This document shows, one piece after another, positions 8,883 through 17,916 of a stretch of DNA of 64,000 bases (positions within the stretch are counted from its first letter, which is position 1; the number at the start of each line of letters is the position of its first letter). The stretch is from assembly GCF_024662235.1 (NCBI RefSeq), contig NZ_CP096276.1, forward strand, positions 744,001 to 808,000, given 5' to 3'. This stretch comes from Pimelobacter simplex (GTDB lineage: Bacteria > Actinomycetota > Actinomycetes > Propionibacteriales > Nocardioidaceae). Position numbers and translations under genes: made by a program. The notes under the pieces were generated by a model. The model saw nothing but the letters and a program-made list of their open reading frames with translations, ran no database searches and was not told the DNA's origin.

Positions 8883-11381
8883 TCAGCCGGGACCGTCGAG
8901 CCACGAGCGCATGTAGGCGCGGTCGGCCTCGGGTGCCCCGGCGACGAGCTCCTCGGCGGCGCCGCGGTGGATCGTCGCGGCCGCGTGGTCGCCCCGGGCC
9001 GCGGCCGTGTCCGCCAGTCCGCGCAGCGCCCGGACCTGCTCGGGCAGCAGCCCGGCCCGGGTCGCCAGGCCGACGGCGGTCTCGAAGCGGGCCCGGGCCG
9101 CGTCGTGCTCACCGAGCGCGAGCCGGGTGCCGCCGAGCCCGCAGTGGGCCGAGGCCTCGAGCACCGGGTCGGCGACCTGGCGGGCGATGGTGAGCGCGGC
9201 CTCGTGGTGCTCCTGGCTCTCCTCCGCCCGGCCGAGCGCGGTGAGCGCCCGCCCCCAGGCGGTCAGGCCGTAGCCGCGGACCGGGGTGAGGCCGAGCTCG
9301 CCGGCCAGGCCGACGCCCTCCTCGGCGGAGCCGAGCGCGGCGGCCGGGTCGCCGAGGGTGAGCTGGAGGACGGCGGAGTTGACCAGGCTCTGCGCCCGCG
9401 GCGCCGTGGCGCCGGCCCGGACGGCGACCTCCTGGGCCCGCTGGTGGTAGGTCAGTGCCTCGGCGAGGTGACCGAGCCGGTGCTCGACGATGGCGACGTT
9501 GTCGAGCGAGAGTGCCTGGCCGACGAGATCGCCGGTCTGCGCGGCGAGGTCGGCGCAGCGCCGGAAGCGGGCGGCCGCCTCGTCCGGGCGGCCCTGCTGG
9601 GCGGCGACGATGGCGAGGGCGTTGAGCGCCTCGCGCGCCTCGGTCGGGAAGCCGGCCTCCTCGAGCCCGGCATGGACCGCGCCCAGGTGCTCGCCGGCGG
9701 CGTCCAGGTCGCCCAGCCGGACCAGCGTCCGGCCCAGGTCGAGCCGGGCGCGGAGCACGGCGTCCGGGCGCTCGGCGGCGCGGGCCACGGCCCAGGCGCG
9801 CTCGTGCAGGATCCGGGCGTCGCCGTACCGGCCCCACTGGTCGAGGCGCGACGCCACCGCGCGGGCCAGGTCGGGCAGCGCATCGGTCAGCGGGCCGTCG
9901 GCGAGACCGGCGAGCAGGACGAGCGTGTCGGCCTCGCGCTCCACCCGCCGGCGGGCCTCGTCGGCGTCGAGATGGGGCAGCGCGAGCCCGGCCGGCGGCG
10001 GGCGGCCGTTGCCCGAGCGCAGGTGCACGTGGTCGGCCCAGGCCAGGGCGAGCAGGTGGTGGGCGAGGCGGTGCTGGGCGTCGGCGCGCTCGACCGGGCG
10101 GTCCTCGTCCTGGGAGCGGTCGAGCGCGAACGTGCGCACCAGCGGGTGCATCCGCAGCCGGTACGGCGCCGCGCGCTGGAGCAGGTGGTGGCGCCACAGC
10201 TCGGCGAGCGCGGCGGCGCTCTGGTCCGGCGGCGCGTCGGCGACGGCCGCGACCGCGGTCTCGTCGAGGTGCTCGACGGGCGGCGCCGAGAGCAGCCGCA
10301 GGAGGCGCTGGGCGGCGGGGCTCAGCACGCCGTAGGTCGCCGCGAGGGTCGTGGCGACGGCGTCGTCGACGCGCAGGCTGCGCCGGCGGGCGTCGGCGAC
10401 CGCGACCAGGTCGGCCAGCGACCAGTCGCTGCGGGCGGCGACCCGGGTGGCGACCAGCGAGACCGCGAGCGGGAGGTGGCCGGTCGCCTCGGCGAGCGCG
10501 GCCGCGGCCGCGGGCTCGGCGGCGACCCGGTCGGTCCCGGCGATCGCTCCCAGCAGCCGGACCGACTCGGCCGCCGAGAACGAGCCGACCGTGACCGCCG
10601 CGGCACCGTCGAGGCGCAGCGCGCGCCGGCTGGTCACCAGGAGGACGCTCGGCCCGGACCGCACCAGGAGCGGGCGCACCTGGTCCTCGCTCGCCGCGTC
10701 GTCGAGGACGACGACCCGGGGCAGCTCGCGCAGCAGCGTCGCGTAGCGCTGGCGACGGGCGGCGACCGCGGCCGGGGCGTTGCCGTCGTCCGCCGCGCGG
10801 ACCGCGGCGCTCAGGGCCGCCTCGGCCTCGACCGGCGGCAAGGTGTCGTGGAAGCCGCGCAGGTCGACCTCGAGCCGCTCGCTCACCCGCCCCAGCGCGA
10901 GGAGCCGCTCCGTGGCCCGGCGGGCAAGCTGGGTCTTGCCGCTGCCGGCCAGGCCGTCGATGACCACGACCCGTGCCCCCGCGGCCACCGCGGCGAGGAC
11001 GGCGGCGAGCTCGGACCGCTCGATCGAGGGCTCGTCCGGGGGCGGCGGGGTCGCGGTCGCGGTCCCGACCATGCCGGCGTCGCGCCGGTGCTGGGCCGCC
11101 CGCGCCCGGCCCCGCCAGTGATCGGCGGTCGCGTCGTCGTACGCGAGGGCGAGGACGATCTCGGCGACCAGGTCGGCGTCGACCCGGCGCCGGCCCGCGC
11201 GGAAGCAGTCGTAGACGGTGATCCGGCCGACGTGGCTCTCGGCCTCGGGCACCCCGCGCGAGCGGCGGGCCGCGACGACCCGCTCCGCGACCCGGGCGTA
11301 CGAGGGGCTGCCGGCGGCGGAGCGGAGGGCGCGCAGCCCGGCCGCGACGTCGTCCAGGCTCTCCGGCACGGGTACGGGCAC
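8883..11381 (-). CDS. NB-ARC/TPR transcriptional regulator-like ATPase
   Basis: 832 aa, GTG start. Residues 1-100 look like a small helical DNA-binding or adaptor segment (RITVYDCFRAGRRRVDADLVAEIVLALAYDD). An NB-ARC type STAND ATPase follows, with the P-loop GLAGSGKTQLARR near 140-152, Walker B VVVLDDAA near 222 and the GLPL-like GHLPLAVSLVA near 305. The C-terminal half is a run of about seven TPR repeats. The layout resembles AfsR-type STAND regulators without an OmpR-like domain. It begins 3 nt after the upstream HTH-like gene, so they form an operon. STAND proteins usually switch on ligand or partner binding; the signal here is unknown. Confidence 0.85.
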   Translation of the reverse strand: MPVPVPESLDDVAAGLRALRSAAGSPSYARVAERVVAARRSRGVPEAESHVGRITVYDCFRAGRRRVDADLVAEIVLALAYDDATADHWRGRARAAQHRRDAGMVGTATATPPPPDEPSIERSELAAVLAAVAAGARVVVIDGLAGSGKTQLARRATERLLALGRVSERLEVDLRGFHDTLPPVEAEAALSAAVRAADDGNAPAAVAARRQRYATLLRELPRVVVLDDAASEDQVRPLLVRSGPSVLLVTSRRALRLDGAAAVTVGSFSAAESVRLLGAIAGTDRVAAEPAAAAALAEATGHLPLAVSLVATRVAARSDWSLADLVAVADARRRSLRVDDAVATTLAATYGVLSPAAQRLLRLLSAPPVEHLDETAVAAVADAPPDQSAAALAELWRHHLLQRAAPYRLRMHPLVRTFALDRSQDEDRPVERADAQHRLAHHLLALAWADHVHLRSGNGRPPPAGLALPHLDADEARRRVEREADTLVLLAGLADGPLTDALPDLARAVASRLDQWGRYGDARILHERAWAVARAAERPDAVLRARLDLGRTLVRLGDLDAAGEHLGAVHAGLEEAGFPTEAREALNALAIVAAQQGRPDEAAARFRRCADLAAQTGDLVGQALSLDNVAIVEHRLGHLAEALTYHQRAQEVAVRAGATAPRAQSLVNSAVLQLTLGDPAAALGSAEEGVGLAGELGLTPVRGYGLTAWGRALTALGRAEESQEHHEAALTIARQVADPVLEASAHCGLGGTRLALGEHDAARARFETAVGLATRAGLLPEQVRALRGLADTAAARGDHAAATIHRGAAEELVAGAPEADRAYMRSWLDGPG

Positions 11382-11384
11382 GGG

Positions 11385-12320
11385 TCACCAGGTCCAGTGC
11401 GCGCCGACGGAGCCCGGACCGAACCCGCGCACGGCGTGGTGCACGCTGGTCACGTCGCTGAGGTCGATCCGGACCGTGCTCGCCGGCCCGCCGAGCTCGG
11501 CGCTGTGCAGGGTGCACGCGGCCGGCACCCGGGCGCGGTCGAACCGGACCCACAGCTCGATCTCGCTGGTCCGGCGCGGCGGGCTCAGCACGAACTCGGT
11601 GTCGACGGCGGCACCGTCCCCCGGAGCGCGCGGCACCTCGAAGGTCGCCTCCACCACGGTCGCCTCGCCCGGGCCGAGAGGCCGCTCGAGCAGCACCTCC
11701 TGGACCGCGAGACCGGCCGCGAGGTCGTCGACCCGCCGGGCCGGGACGGCGCCGTGGAGGCCGGACAGCCGCAGCGGCTCCGGTACCGGCCGGTCGACCA
11801 GGAACCACAGCGGGACCCGGGCGACGCCCTCGTCCAGCGCGCGGATGCGCAGTCGCGAGCGGATCGACGCGAAGCAGCCGCGGTCGTCGAGGTCGACGGT
11901 GAACGACGCCGCCTCGTCGAGGGTCCGCGAGGGCGCGTCCGCGAGGTCCAGCGCGTCGAGGGCCCGGGCGAGGGCGTCGGTACCGCTGCTGTCGACGATC
12001 TCGCCCACCTGGGCGGTGCGTGCCGGGACCCCGGGCCGGCGGGAGGGACCGATCCGGTCGCCCAGCGTCCCCGGCGCCAGGGCGAGCAGCTCCTCGATCA
12101 CACCGATCGCCTCGGCCGAGGCCGCGCCCTCGGGCCGCCGCTCGCCGGAGCGCCAGTAGCTCAGCGCGGACAGGCTGACCCGGACCCCGCGGTCGTGCAG
12201 CCGCTCGCGCAGCCAGGTCAGCGAGCGTCCCTGGTCGCGCAGGGCCGCGGCGAGCAGGTCGGCCATCTCGTCACCGGGAGCGACCCGGGACCGTGGCCGG
12301 TGGGACGTCATACCGCCCAT
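11385..12320 (-). CDS. HTH-like protein with novel C-terminal domain
   Basis: 311 aa from ATG 12320; starts at 12347 or 12311 are also possible. The N-terminal 80 residues look like a helix-turn-helix of XRE type: SLTWLRERLHDRGVRVSLS, then ALSYWRSGERRP, a pattern seen in recognition helices. The C-terminal 220 residues are beta-rich and unfamiliar (FTVDLDDRGCFASIRSRLRI, then VPLWFLVDRPVPEPL). It ends 3 nt before the NB-ARC gene, so the pair probably works together as regulator and sensor. The same HTH-like segment type sits at the N-terminus of the NB-ARC protein, which suggests a partnership. Function is otherwise unknown. Confidence 0.75.
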   Translation of the reverse strand: MGGMTSHRPRSRVAPGDEMADLLAAALRDQGRSLTWLRERLHDRGVRVSLSALSYWRSGERRPEGAASAEAIGVIEELLALAPGTLGDRIGPSRRPGVPARTAQVGEIVDSSGTDALARALDALDLADAPSRTLDEAASFTVDLDDRGCFASIRSRLRIRALDEGVARVPLWFLVDRPVPEPLRLSGLHGAVPARRVDDLAAGLAVQEVLLERPLGPGEATVVEATFEVPRAPGDGAAVDTEFVLSPPRRTSEIELWVRFDRARVPAACTLHSAELGGPASTVRIDLSDVTSVHHAVRGFGPGSVGAHWTW

Positions 12321-12516
12321 GACTACCACGTGCTCCGAGCGGTCCACCGGTTCACGGTTCTCGTCCTGCGGTGTGTGGAGGCGCGCCGACTAGCGTCGCC
12401 GAGGACGTGTTCGGGAACCGTCGGGATCGCGGTGCCCGGTGCCGCGCCGGGGTCAGGCTCGGGCCGAGCCACCGGTGCCGTGCCGGGCGGCCGCGGAGGA
12501 CGAGGAGTGGTGGCAG

Positions 12517-13887
12517 GTGCGCAGGAGCGTGGGAGCGATGGCGGCCGGGGTGCTGCTGGCCGGGGTGCTGACCGGGGCGGACCCGGCGGGCGCGGCGGGC
12601 GCGGACGGGCCGAGCGCGGGTGGGCCCGCCGAGCGGGCCGCCGTACCGACCCGGGGGCCGAGCATCGCCACCTACCCCGTGCCGACGGCCGGCGCCGGTC
12701 TCGACTCGATCGTGCGCGGCCCGGACGGCAACCTGTGGGTGAGCGAGGCGAAGGGCTGGAAGCTGGCCCGGGTCACCGCGCGCGGCGCGATCACCGAGTT
12801 CCCGGTGCCGGTCACGAGCTCGGGCAGCGGCCCGACCGGGCTCGCCTCCGGGGCCGACGGCTACCTGTGGTTCCTCTCCGACAGCCGGGCCAAGGTCCAG
12901 CGCGCGACCACCTCCGGCGCGGTCGAGAGCATGGGCACCAACGCCAGCGGCCGGATCTTCGACGAGATCGTCGCGGGCCGGACCCGGGGCGTGTGGATGA
13001 CCGAGACCGGTGGCGCCGGCGGCGACAAGGTCTACCGGCTGCTGGGCAAGACGCCCGACGGCAGCGCGCTCGAGGGCTGGAGCGCCCCGGGGTCCTACCT
13101 CGCGCCGTCGCCGGTGGCGCTCGCCCCCGACGGTGCGCTCTGGCACGGTGACGCCGGCGGCTACCTGCGCCGCATCGACGAGGCCGGCAGTGCGACGTCC
13201 TTCCCGGTGCGCTGGCCCAACCCGAACATCGACGCCACCTCGCTGGCCTTCGCCCGCGACGGCGGGCTGTGGGCGACGGCCTTCGCGCCGGGCTCACCGA
13301 TCAGCAGCGCCGAGGGCGGCATGGTCGGCCGCTTCTCCCAGGGCCGGCTGACCTCCTGGACCTTGCCCCAGCTGGCCCGCAACGTGCACCCGATCCCCAG
13401 CTCGATGACGCTCGGCCCCGACGGCGCGCTGTGGTGGGCCGAGAAGGAGGGCATCGGCCGGATCACCACCTCCGGCACGATCTCCCGGGTCCGGATCGCG
13501 CCCTGGCGCCCGCGCGACATCGCCTTCGGCGCCGACGGCCGGCTGTGGTTCATCGACCAGGGCGCCAACCGGGTCGGCGCGATCACGATCAACGGCAGCC
13601 TCTTCCCGCCCCGCAACGTCGCCCGCGCGGTCAAGCTCAGCAGCGCCGGCAAGCGGGTCAAGGGCCGGGTCACCTCGTCGGTCGCCGCCTGCCGTCCGGG
13701 CAAGGTCCTCGCCTTCCAGAAGAAGGGCCGCAAGGCCCGCAAGATCGGGGCCGGCCGGGCCAACGCCGCGGGCAAGTTCGCCTTCGGTGTGCGCAAGCGC
13801 GGCAGCGGCAAGGTGTACGTCGTGGTCAAGGCCTCCGCACCGTCGAGCTCGGTGCGCTGCCTGGCCGCGCGGTCGCGCCTGCGCTGA
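12517..13887 (+). CDS. Secreted Vgb-like beta-propeller protein
   Basis: 456 aa. GTG 12517 gives a short basic start and a signal peptide (VGAMAAGVLLAGVLTG) ending in an Ala-rich cleavage zone; GAGGAG is 9 nt upstream. Repeated blades carry the pattern GPDGNLWVSE, GADGYLWFLS, APDGALWHGD, GPDGALWWAE and GADGRLWFID, typical of the virginiamycin B lyase / streptogramin lyase propeller. A basic C-terminal tail follows (residues about 370-456, GKRVKGRVTSS, KKGRKARK). True Vgb lyases are cytoplasmic, so this exported form is more likely a structural or binding propeller than a resistance enzyme. It is divergent from the HTH-like operon. Confidence 0.85.
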   Translation: MRRSVGAMAAGVLLAGVLTGADPAGAAGADGPSAGGPAERAAVPTRGPSIATYPVPTAGAGLDSIVRGPDGNLWVSEAKGWKLARVTARGAITEFPVPVTSSGSGPTGLASGADGYLWFLSDSRAKVQRATTSGAVESMGTNASGRIFDEIVAGRTRGVWMTETGGAGGDKVYRLLGKTPDGSALEGWSAPGSYLAPSPVALAPDGALWHGDAGGYLRRIDEAGSATSFPVRWPNPNIDATSLAFARDGGLWATAFAPGSPISSAEGGMVGRFSQGRLTSWTLPQLARNVHPIPSSMTLGPDGALWWAEKEGIGRITTSGTISRVRIAPWRPRDIAFGADGRLWFIDQGANRVGAITINGSLFPPRNVARAVKLSSAGKRVKGRVTSSVAACRPGKVLAFQKKGRKARKIGAGRANAAGKFAFGVRKRGSGKVYVVVKASAPSSSVRCLAARSRLR

Positions 13888-13909
13888 CCGCGGCCCGGCC
13901 GGTGCTGGC

Positions 13910-13915
13910 TAGGGT
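13910..13915 (+). promoter_or_regulatory. Leaderless -10 hexamer for the alpha/beta hydrolase
   Basis: TAGGGT ends 7 nt before ATG 13923, with no Shine-Dalgarno sequence between. Confidence 0.5.
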
Positions 13916-13922
13916 GCCGCCC

Positions 13923-14825
13923 ATGGCTCTGCACCCCCAGGCCCGCCGCGCGATCGAGAACGCGGCGGGCGAGGTCCCCGTCACCGACCCCGCCTTCGAC
14001 ATCGCCGCGGCCCGGGCGCAGGCGCGCGCGGGCGTGCGCGACCAGCCCCGGCTGCCACTGGCCGAGGTGCGCGAGGTCGACGCGGGCGGCGTACCGGCGC
14101 GGCTCTACCTCCCCGCGCAGTACGACGCCGTGGTGCTCCACGCCCACGGCGGCGGCTTCGTGCTCAACGACGTCGAGGTGCACGACGCCGCGGTCCGGCG
14201 GTTCGCCCGGCTGGCCGGCGTCGCCGTGCTCAGCGTCGACTACCGGCGCCCGCCCGAGCACCGCTTCCCGGCGGCGCCCGACGACCTGAGCGCCGCGCTG
14301 GCCTGGGTGGGGGAGCAGCCCGAGCTGGCCGGCCTCCCGGCGTTCGCCCACGGCGACAGCGCGGGCGGCAACCTCGCGCTGGTCACCGCGCTGCGCCACC
14401 CGGGCCGGTTCGCGGGCGTCGTGCTGATCTACCCGTTCCTCGACCCGAGCGCCGGGTTCGACTCCTACCGGACCGCCGCCGACGGCTTCGACCCGACCGA
14501 GGCCGCCTGGTACTGGCAGCAGTACGCCGCCACCCCCGCCGACCTCACCGATCCCGACCTCGCGCCCCTGCTCGCACCGCACCTGGGCACGCTCCCGCCG
14601 ACCTTGGTCACCACCGCCGAGCACGACCCGCTGCGCGACGAGGGCGAGCACCTGGCGCACCTGCTCGCCGAGGCCGGCGTCGAGGTCGTCGGCACCCGGT
14701 ACGTCGGGCAGATCCACGGGTTCTGGCGCCACACGGACGTCTTCGACGCGGCCGAGCCGATGATGGCGCAGGTCGCCGGGTGGATCCGGCTGCAGGTGGC
14801 GCGCCGGGAGAGCCCGGAGCGCTAG
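13923..14825 (+). CDS. Alpha/beta hydrolase, hormone-sensitive lipase type
   Basis: 300 aa cytoplasmic esterase or lipase. The oxyanion motif HGGGF is at about residues 77-81. The nucleophile elbow GDSAGG is near 143. An acid is likely at EHDPLRDEGE near 240 and the catalytic His at QIHGFW near 265. This spacing is standard for the bacterial HSL family, which hydrolyses short-chain esters. ATG 13923 lies 7 nt after a TAGGGT hexamer, suggesting a leaderless message. The 3' end overlaps the convergent propeller gene by 4 nt. The natural substrate is unknown. Confidence 0.92.
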   Translation: MALHPQARRAIENAAGEVPVTDPAFDIAAARAQARAGVRDQPRLPLAEVREVDAGGVPARLYLPAQYDAVVLHAHGGGFVLNDVEVHDAAVRRFARLAGVAVLSVDYRRPPEHRFPAAPDDLSAALAWVGEQPELAGLPAFAHGDSAGGNLALVTALRHPGRFAGVVLIYPFLDPSAGFDSYRTAADGFDPTEAAWYWQQYAATPADLTDPDLAPLLAPHLGTLPPTLVTTAEHDPLRDEGEHLAHLLAEAGVEVVGTRYVGQIHGFWRHTDVFDAAEPMMAQVAGWIRLQVARRESPER

Positions 14826-16429
14826 GGGCGCCGGGGACGCTCGGTGAGCACGACGACGTCGCCGTGGCCGCCGTACCCGAGGGTGTCGGCGAACCGGTCG
14901 GTGCCGTCGAAGGTGACGATCAGCCAGGTCCCGTCGGCGCGCACGATCGCCTGCGGGTGCGGGATGTTGGTGCCGTAGGGCGCATCGATCCGGCCGACCC
15001 GGCGCAGGGACAGGTCGTAGGCGGGGTACTGCCGGGCGTCGCCGTCGCTGGCCAGCACCAGCCAGCGGTCGGTGTCGCGGACCAGCAGGGTGCCCTCGGT
15101 CTGGTGCCGGGTGCGGTCGGCACCGACGGCGCGCAGGCGCCGGAACGGATCGGCGCCGTCCGCGCGGGCCAGCGCCGGGTGGAAGTCGAAGGGCGACTGC
15201 GACGGGCTCGCGACGTACGCCCAGGTCCAGGTGCCGTCGATGCGGGTCAGCGACGGGTCCCAGGCGTCGAGATCGGTCGGCAGCGCCAGCGGCTCGGTCT
15301 CCAGCACGTGCACGCCGTGCAGCAGGTCGGCGGTGCTCGTCGCGTGGCGCACGTGCACACCGGAGCCGTCGAAGTCGCCCCACGACGAGCTCGCCACGAG
15401 CCAGCGCTCGCCGTCTCGGACCAGCTGGCCGGCGTGGTCGCCGAGGAGCAGGCCGTCTCGCCGTACGTAGATCTGGGCGACCTGCTCCATCGCCACCGGG
15501 TTCTCCGGGTCGAGCGCGAACACGCCCCAGTGCGCCTGCTGGAAGAAGCCGGTGCCCGCGCACGTCCAGGTCAGGAACACCCGCCCGCCCTCGGTGTACG
15601 GCGTCCCGTCGGCGTGCTGCACCAGGTGGGGGTCGCGCAGCCCGGTCATCCCGAACAGGCCGCCGCGCGCGGAGCGCACCGCCCGCCCGCCCCACACGAA
15701 CCCGAGCCCCGCGAGCGTGGCCGGTACCCGGAAGTCGATCCGCGCGGCGACCTCGTCCCGCGCGGTGAGCAGCGCCCGCCAGGCACCCCGGCGCGGACGG
15801 ACGAGCACGGTCGCCCGGTTCTCGCACAGCGCCAGCCCGAGCGTGAACGGTCCGTCCGGGAGGCGGACCCCGCTCCGGCCGAGCACGACCGGCCGGTCGC
15901 CGCTGCCGCTGCCGCCGGCGACGAGCTCGAGGCTTACCTCACCGGCGTCGAGGTCGAGCCGGGCCCGGAGCGCGGTCCTGCCGTCGGCCGACGCGAGGCC
16001 CACGGTGACCTCGCCGCTGCCGCTGCCGCTGCCATTGCCGGCCTCGACCTCGGCCTCGACGCCGACGAACGGCGCGGGCAGGTCGGCCGGGTGCCGCTCC
16101 TCGGCCGCGCCGACCCGGGTGGCCGAGGCGAGGACGAAGCCCGGCGCGACCACCTCGACGGGATGGAAGCGTCCGGTCTCGGCGAACGTGGTCTCCAGCA
16201 GCGAGCGCCGGGGCCGCACCACCGCGGGAGCAGTGGTGGGCGGGTCGCTCGGCGCGGCCCGTGGGCCCGGCGTCGGCGCCGGGCCCGGGTCGGGGCCGGT
16301 CCGGTCGTCGCACGCCGCGGCGGCGAGCCCGGCCGCGAGCGCGGCCAGGACGGTCCGCCGGCCGGCAGCGGGGACGGGGGCGGCGGGGCGCGCGGGGGTC
16401 AGCAGGCCCGCGCCTTGAGCGCGCGCCAC
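14822..16429 (-). CDS. Exported beta-propeller glycosidase-like protein
   Basis: About 535 aa if GTG 16429 is used, which overlaps the upstream gene by 31 nt; no ATG lies in a sensible place, so the start is uncertain. A hydrophobic Ala-rich leader ends in AAAACDD, a possible but weak lipobox. The middle has a jelly-roll-like region with a Gly-Ser run (GNGSGSGSGE). From about residue 270 the chain looks like a five-bladed propeller of GH43/GH117 type: DPHLVQHADGTPY, FLTWTC, DPSLTRIDGTWTWAYVAS, then IPHPQAIVRADG. It may bind or cut extracellular polysaccharide. The glycosidase reading is inferred; catalytic acids were not assigned. Confidence 0.7.
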   Translation of the reverse strand: MARAQGAGLLTPARPAAPVPAAGRRTVLAALAAGLAAAACDDRTGPDPGPAPTPGPRAAPSDPPTTAPAVVRPRRSLLETTFAETGRFHPVEVVAPGFVLASATRVGAAEERHPADLPAPFVGVEAEVEAGNGSGSGSGEVTVGLASADGRTALRARLDLDAGEVSLELVAGGSGSGDRPVVLGRSGVRLPDGPFTLGLALCENRATVLVRPRRGAWRALLTARDEVAARIDFRVPATLAGLGFVWGGRAVRSARGGLFGMTGLRDPHLVQHADGTPYTEGGRVFLTWTCAGTGFFQQAHWGVFALDPENPVAMEQVAQIYVRRDGLLLGDHAGQLVRDGERWLVASSSWGDFDGSGVHVRHATSTADLLHGVHVLETEPLALPTDLDAWDPSLTRIDGTWTWAYVASPSQSPFDFHPALARADGADPFRRLRAVGADRTRHQTEGTLLVRDTDRWLVLASDGDARQYPAYDLSLRRVGRIDAPYGTNIPHPQAIVRADGTWLIVTFDGTDRFADTLGYGGHGDVVVLTERPRRP

Positions 16430-17832
16430 GTCGCGGCGTCCATCGCGCCGGTCCGGTCGAGCCCGTTGTCGCCCTGGAGTGCCGAGACGAAGCCCGCCGT
16501 CTGGCTGCCGAACTTGCCCGGCACCAGCCGCTGCGGGTTGTAGCCCGCCTCCCAGAGCATGTACTGGAGCTCCAGCGTCCAGAACCGGTTGTCCCCGCGC
16601 GGTGCGGAGTCGTCGACGCGGTTGAGCAGGGGGAGCGCCGCGTCGTCGTACGAGCAGGCGCAGAAGGTCGCCGTGGTCGCGTCCTGCGCCACCTCGATCA
16701 CGTACGTCGTCGTGTCGGCCACCGCCATCCGGGCCTGGCACGCGGCGACCGCGTCCGGGTAGGGCCCGATGTAGGGCACCCGGGCCAGGTTGACCTTGTA
16801 GGTCAGGTGGCTCAGGTTGCGGCAGGAGCGCGCCGGGTCCAGGTACGCCCGGCCCTCGGCCCGCGGGAACCGGTCGAGCGCGTCCTGCACCGTCGCCGCC
16901 GGGCTGGCGCCCTCGGCCGAGGCGAGGACGACGATGAAGCCGTCCGAGCAGGGCTGGTTGCGCAGCGGGTAGCCCACGCCCAGCGGGTCGGGTGCGGTCC
17001 CGCCCGACTCGGCTCCCGCCGGGTCGGTGGAGCCCGTCGGACCGGAGCCCTGCGTCGGGTCGGTGCTCTCCGTGCTGCCCGTCCGGGGGGCGGAGCCGGT
17101 CGGCGCGGAGGTGCCGTCCGAGGCCGAGGCCGCGGTGGGAGCGTCCTTGTCCTTGTCGCGACCGCTCAGCAGCACGCCGACGCCGACCCCGCCGCCCAGC
17201 AGGGCCAGCACGACCAGGACGACGAGCGCCAGCCGGCCGCGCCCTGAGCGGGCCGCGGGTGCCGCGGGTGCCGCGGGTGCCACAGGTGCCACCGGGGTCA
17301 CGGGGGCCACCGGGGCGGCCGGAGACGGCGGGGGCGGGGGGCGGCGGCGCAGGGGGGCCTCGGTCGGCAGCGTGGGCAGCGTCGGCGCGGGCCCGAGCTC
17401 GGTGGCCGGCGCCGGCGCCGGCGCGGGCGGGGGAGCGGGCGCCGGGACGCTCGGCGGGCGCGGCACCGTCCCGGCCGCGGTCATCTCCGCGTGCCGGGCC
17501 CGGACCTCGGCGTCACCGACCCGTCCCAGCGCGAAGCCCAGCGCGGCCAGCGCCCACCGCGCGCCGCCGGCCTCCGTCGTCCCGCGGTCGCGGGCGAGCT
17601 GGTCGCCGTGCAGGTCGATCGCGGCGGTGGGGTCGGCGTCGCGGTCGAGCATCTCGACCAGGCGGCCCAGGGCCCGCATCCGGATCGCGTCGACCAGCAG
17701 GTTGAGCTCGCCGGTCGTGATGCTGCCCTCGGGCACGAAGTCGTCGACCGCGGCCCGGAAGGAGTCCGCGTCCTCGAGGACCTGGGCACCGGCGGAGCGG
17801 GCGAGGTCGGCGAGCTCGTCGTGTACTGCCAC
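16399..17832 (-). CDS. Single-pass membrane protein with Pro-rich linker
   Basis: 477 aa from GTG 17832; an ATG at 17910 would overlap the divergent permease start and is AT-rich, so I rejected it. Residues 1-110 are a helical cytoplasmic domain (ITTGELNLLVDAIRMRALGRLVEMLD). A long Pro/Ala linker follows (about 130-215), then one membrane segment (LALVVLVVLALLGGGVGVGVLL), a Ser/Thr/Gly linker and an exported C-terminal domain of about 190 residues with six cysteines. Its end, GKFGSQTAGFVSALQGDNGL followed by DAATWRALKARAC, resembles a peptidoglycan-binding domain 1 fold. It may link the membrane to the cell wall. Unknown function. Confidence 0.75.
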   Translation of the reverse strand: MAVHDELADLARSAGAQVLEDADSFRAAVDDFVPEGSITTGELNLLVDAIRMRALGRLVEMLDRDADPTAAIDLHGDQLARDRGTTEAGGARWALAALGFALGRVGDAEVRARHAEMTAAGTVPRPPSVPAPAPPPAPAPAPATELGPAPTLPTLPTEAPLRRRPPPPPSPAAPVAPVTPVAPVAPAAPAAPAARSGRGRLALVVLVVLALLGGGVGVGVLLSGRDKDKDAPTAASASDGTSAPTGSAPRTGSTESTDPTQGSGPTGSTDPAGAESGGTAPDPLGVGYPLRNQPCSDGFIVVLASAEGASPAATVQDALDRFPRAEGRAYLDPARSCRNLSHLTYKVNLARVPYIGPYPDAVAACQARMAVADTTTYVIEVAQDATTATFCACSYDDAALPLLNRVDDSAPRGDNRFWTLELQYMLWEAGYNPQRLVPGKFGSQTAGFVSALQGDNGLDRTGAMDAATWRALKARAC

Positions 17833-17895
17833 GCGCGCAGTGTCGCGCAAGCGGACCCCGGTCGCGGCCGCAATGGACTGTTGAACTAAATTCGT

Positions 17896-17916
17896 TGTTG
17901 CAATGAACATGCAACA
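17896..17916. promoter_or_regulatory. Candidate Nur-type operator over the permease start
   Basis: TGTTGCA and TGCAACA form perfect 7-bp arms around 7 nt. Read as TTGCAA-N5-ATGCAA (17898-17914) it matches the Streptomyces nickel-responsive Nur box, tTGCaa-N5-ttGCAA, at all but one base. It covers the ATG at 17903 and starts the metal-type ABC operon. Nur is a Fur-family repressor. The assignment to Nur rather than another Fur-family protein is inference. Confidence 0.5.

Noticed and set aside
12517..13887. Streptogramin resistance gene (vgb)
   Set aside because: The protein is exported and has a basic C-terminal tail; propeller repeats alone do not make it a lyase.
16430..16741. Upstream extension of the glycosidase-like gene
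   Set aside because: It would overlap the membrane protein gene by over 300 nt and its sequence has no family features; the GTG at 16429 precedes a proper signal sequence.
17880..17902. Cobalamin riboswitch or IdeR iron box before the FecCD permease
   Set aside because: There is too little leader for a riboswitch, and the TTAGGTTAGGCTAACC-type iron box is not present.
17833..17910. ATG 17910 as start of the membrane protein gene on the minus strand
   Set aside because: It would place the start inside the divergent permease gene and over the operator palindrome; GTG 17832 leaves a proper intergenic region.
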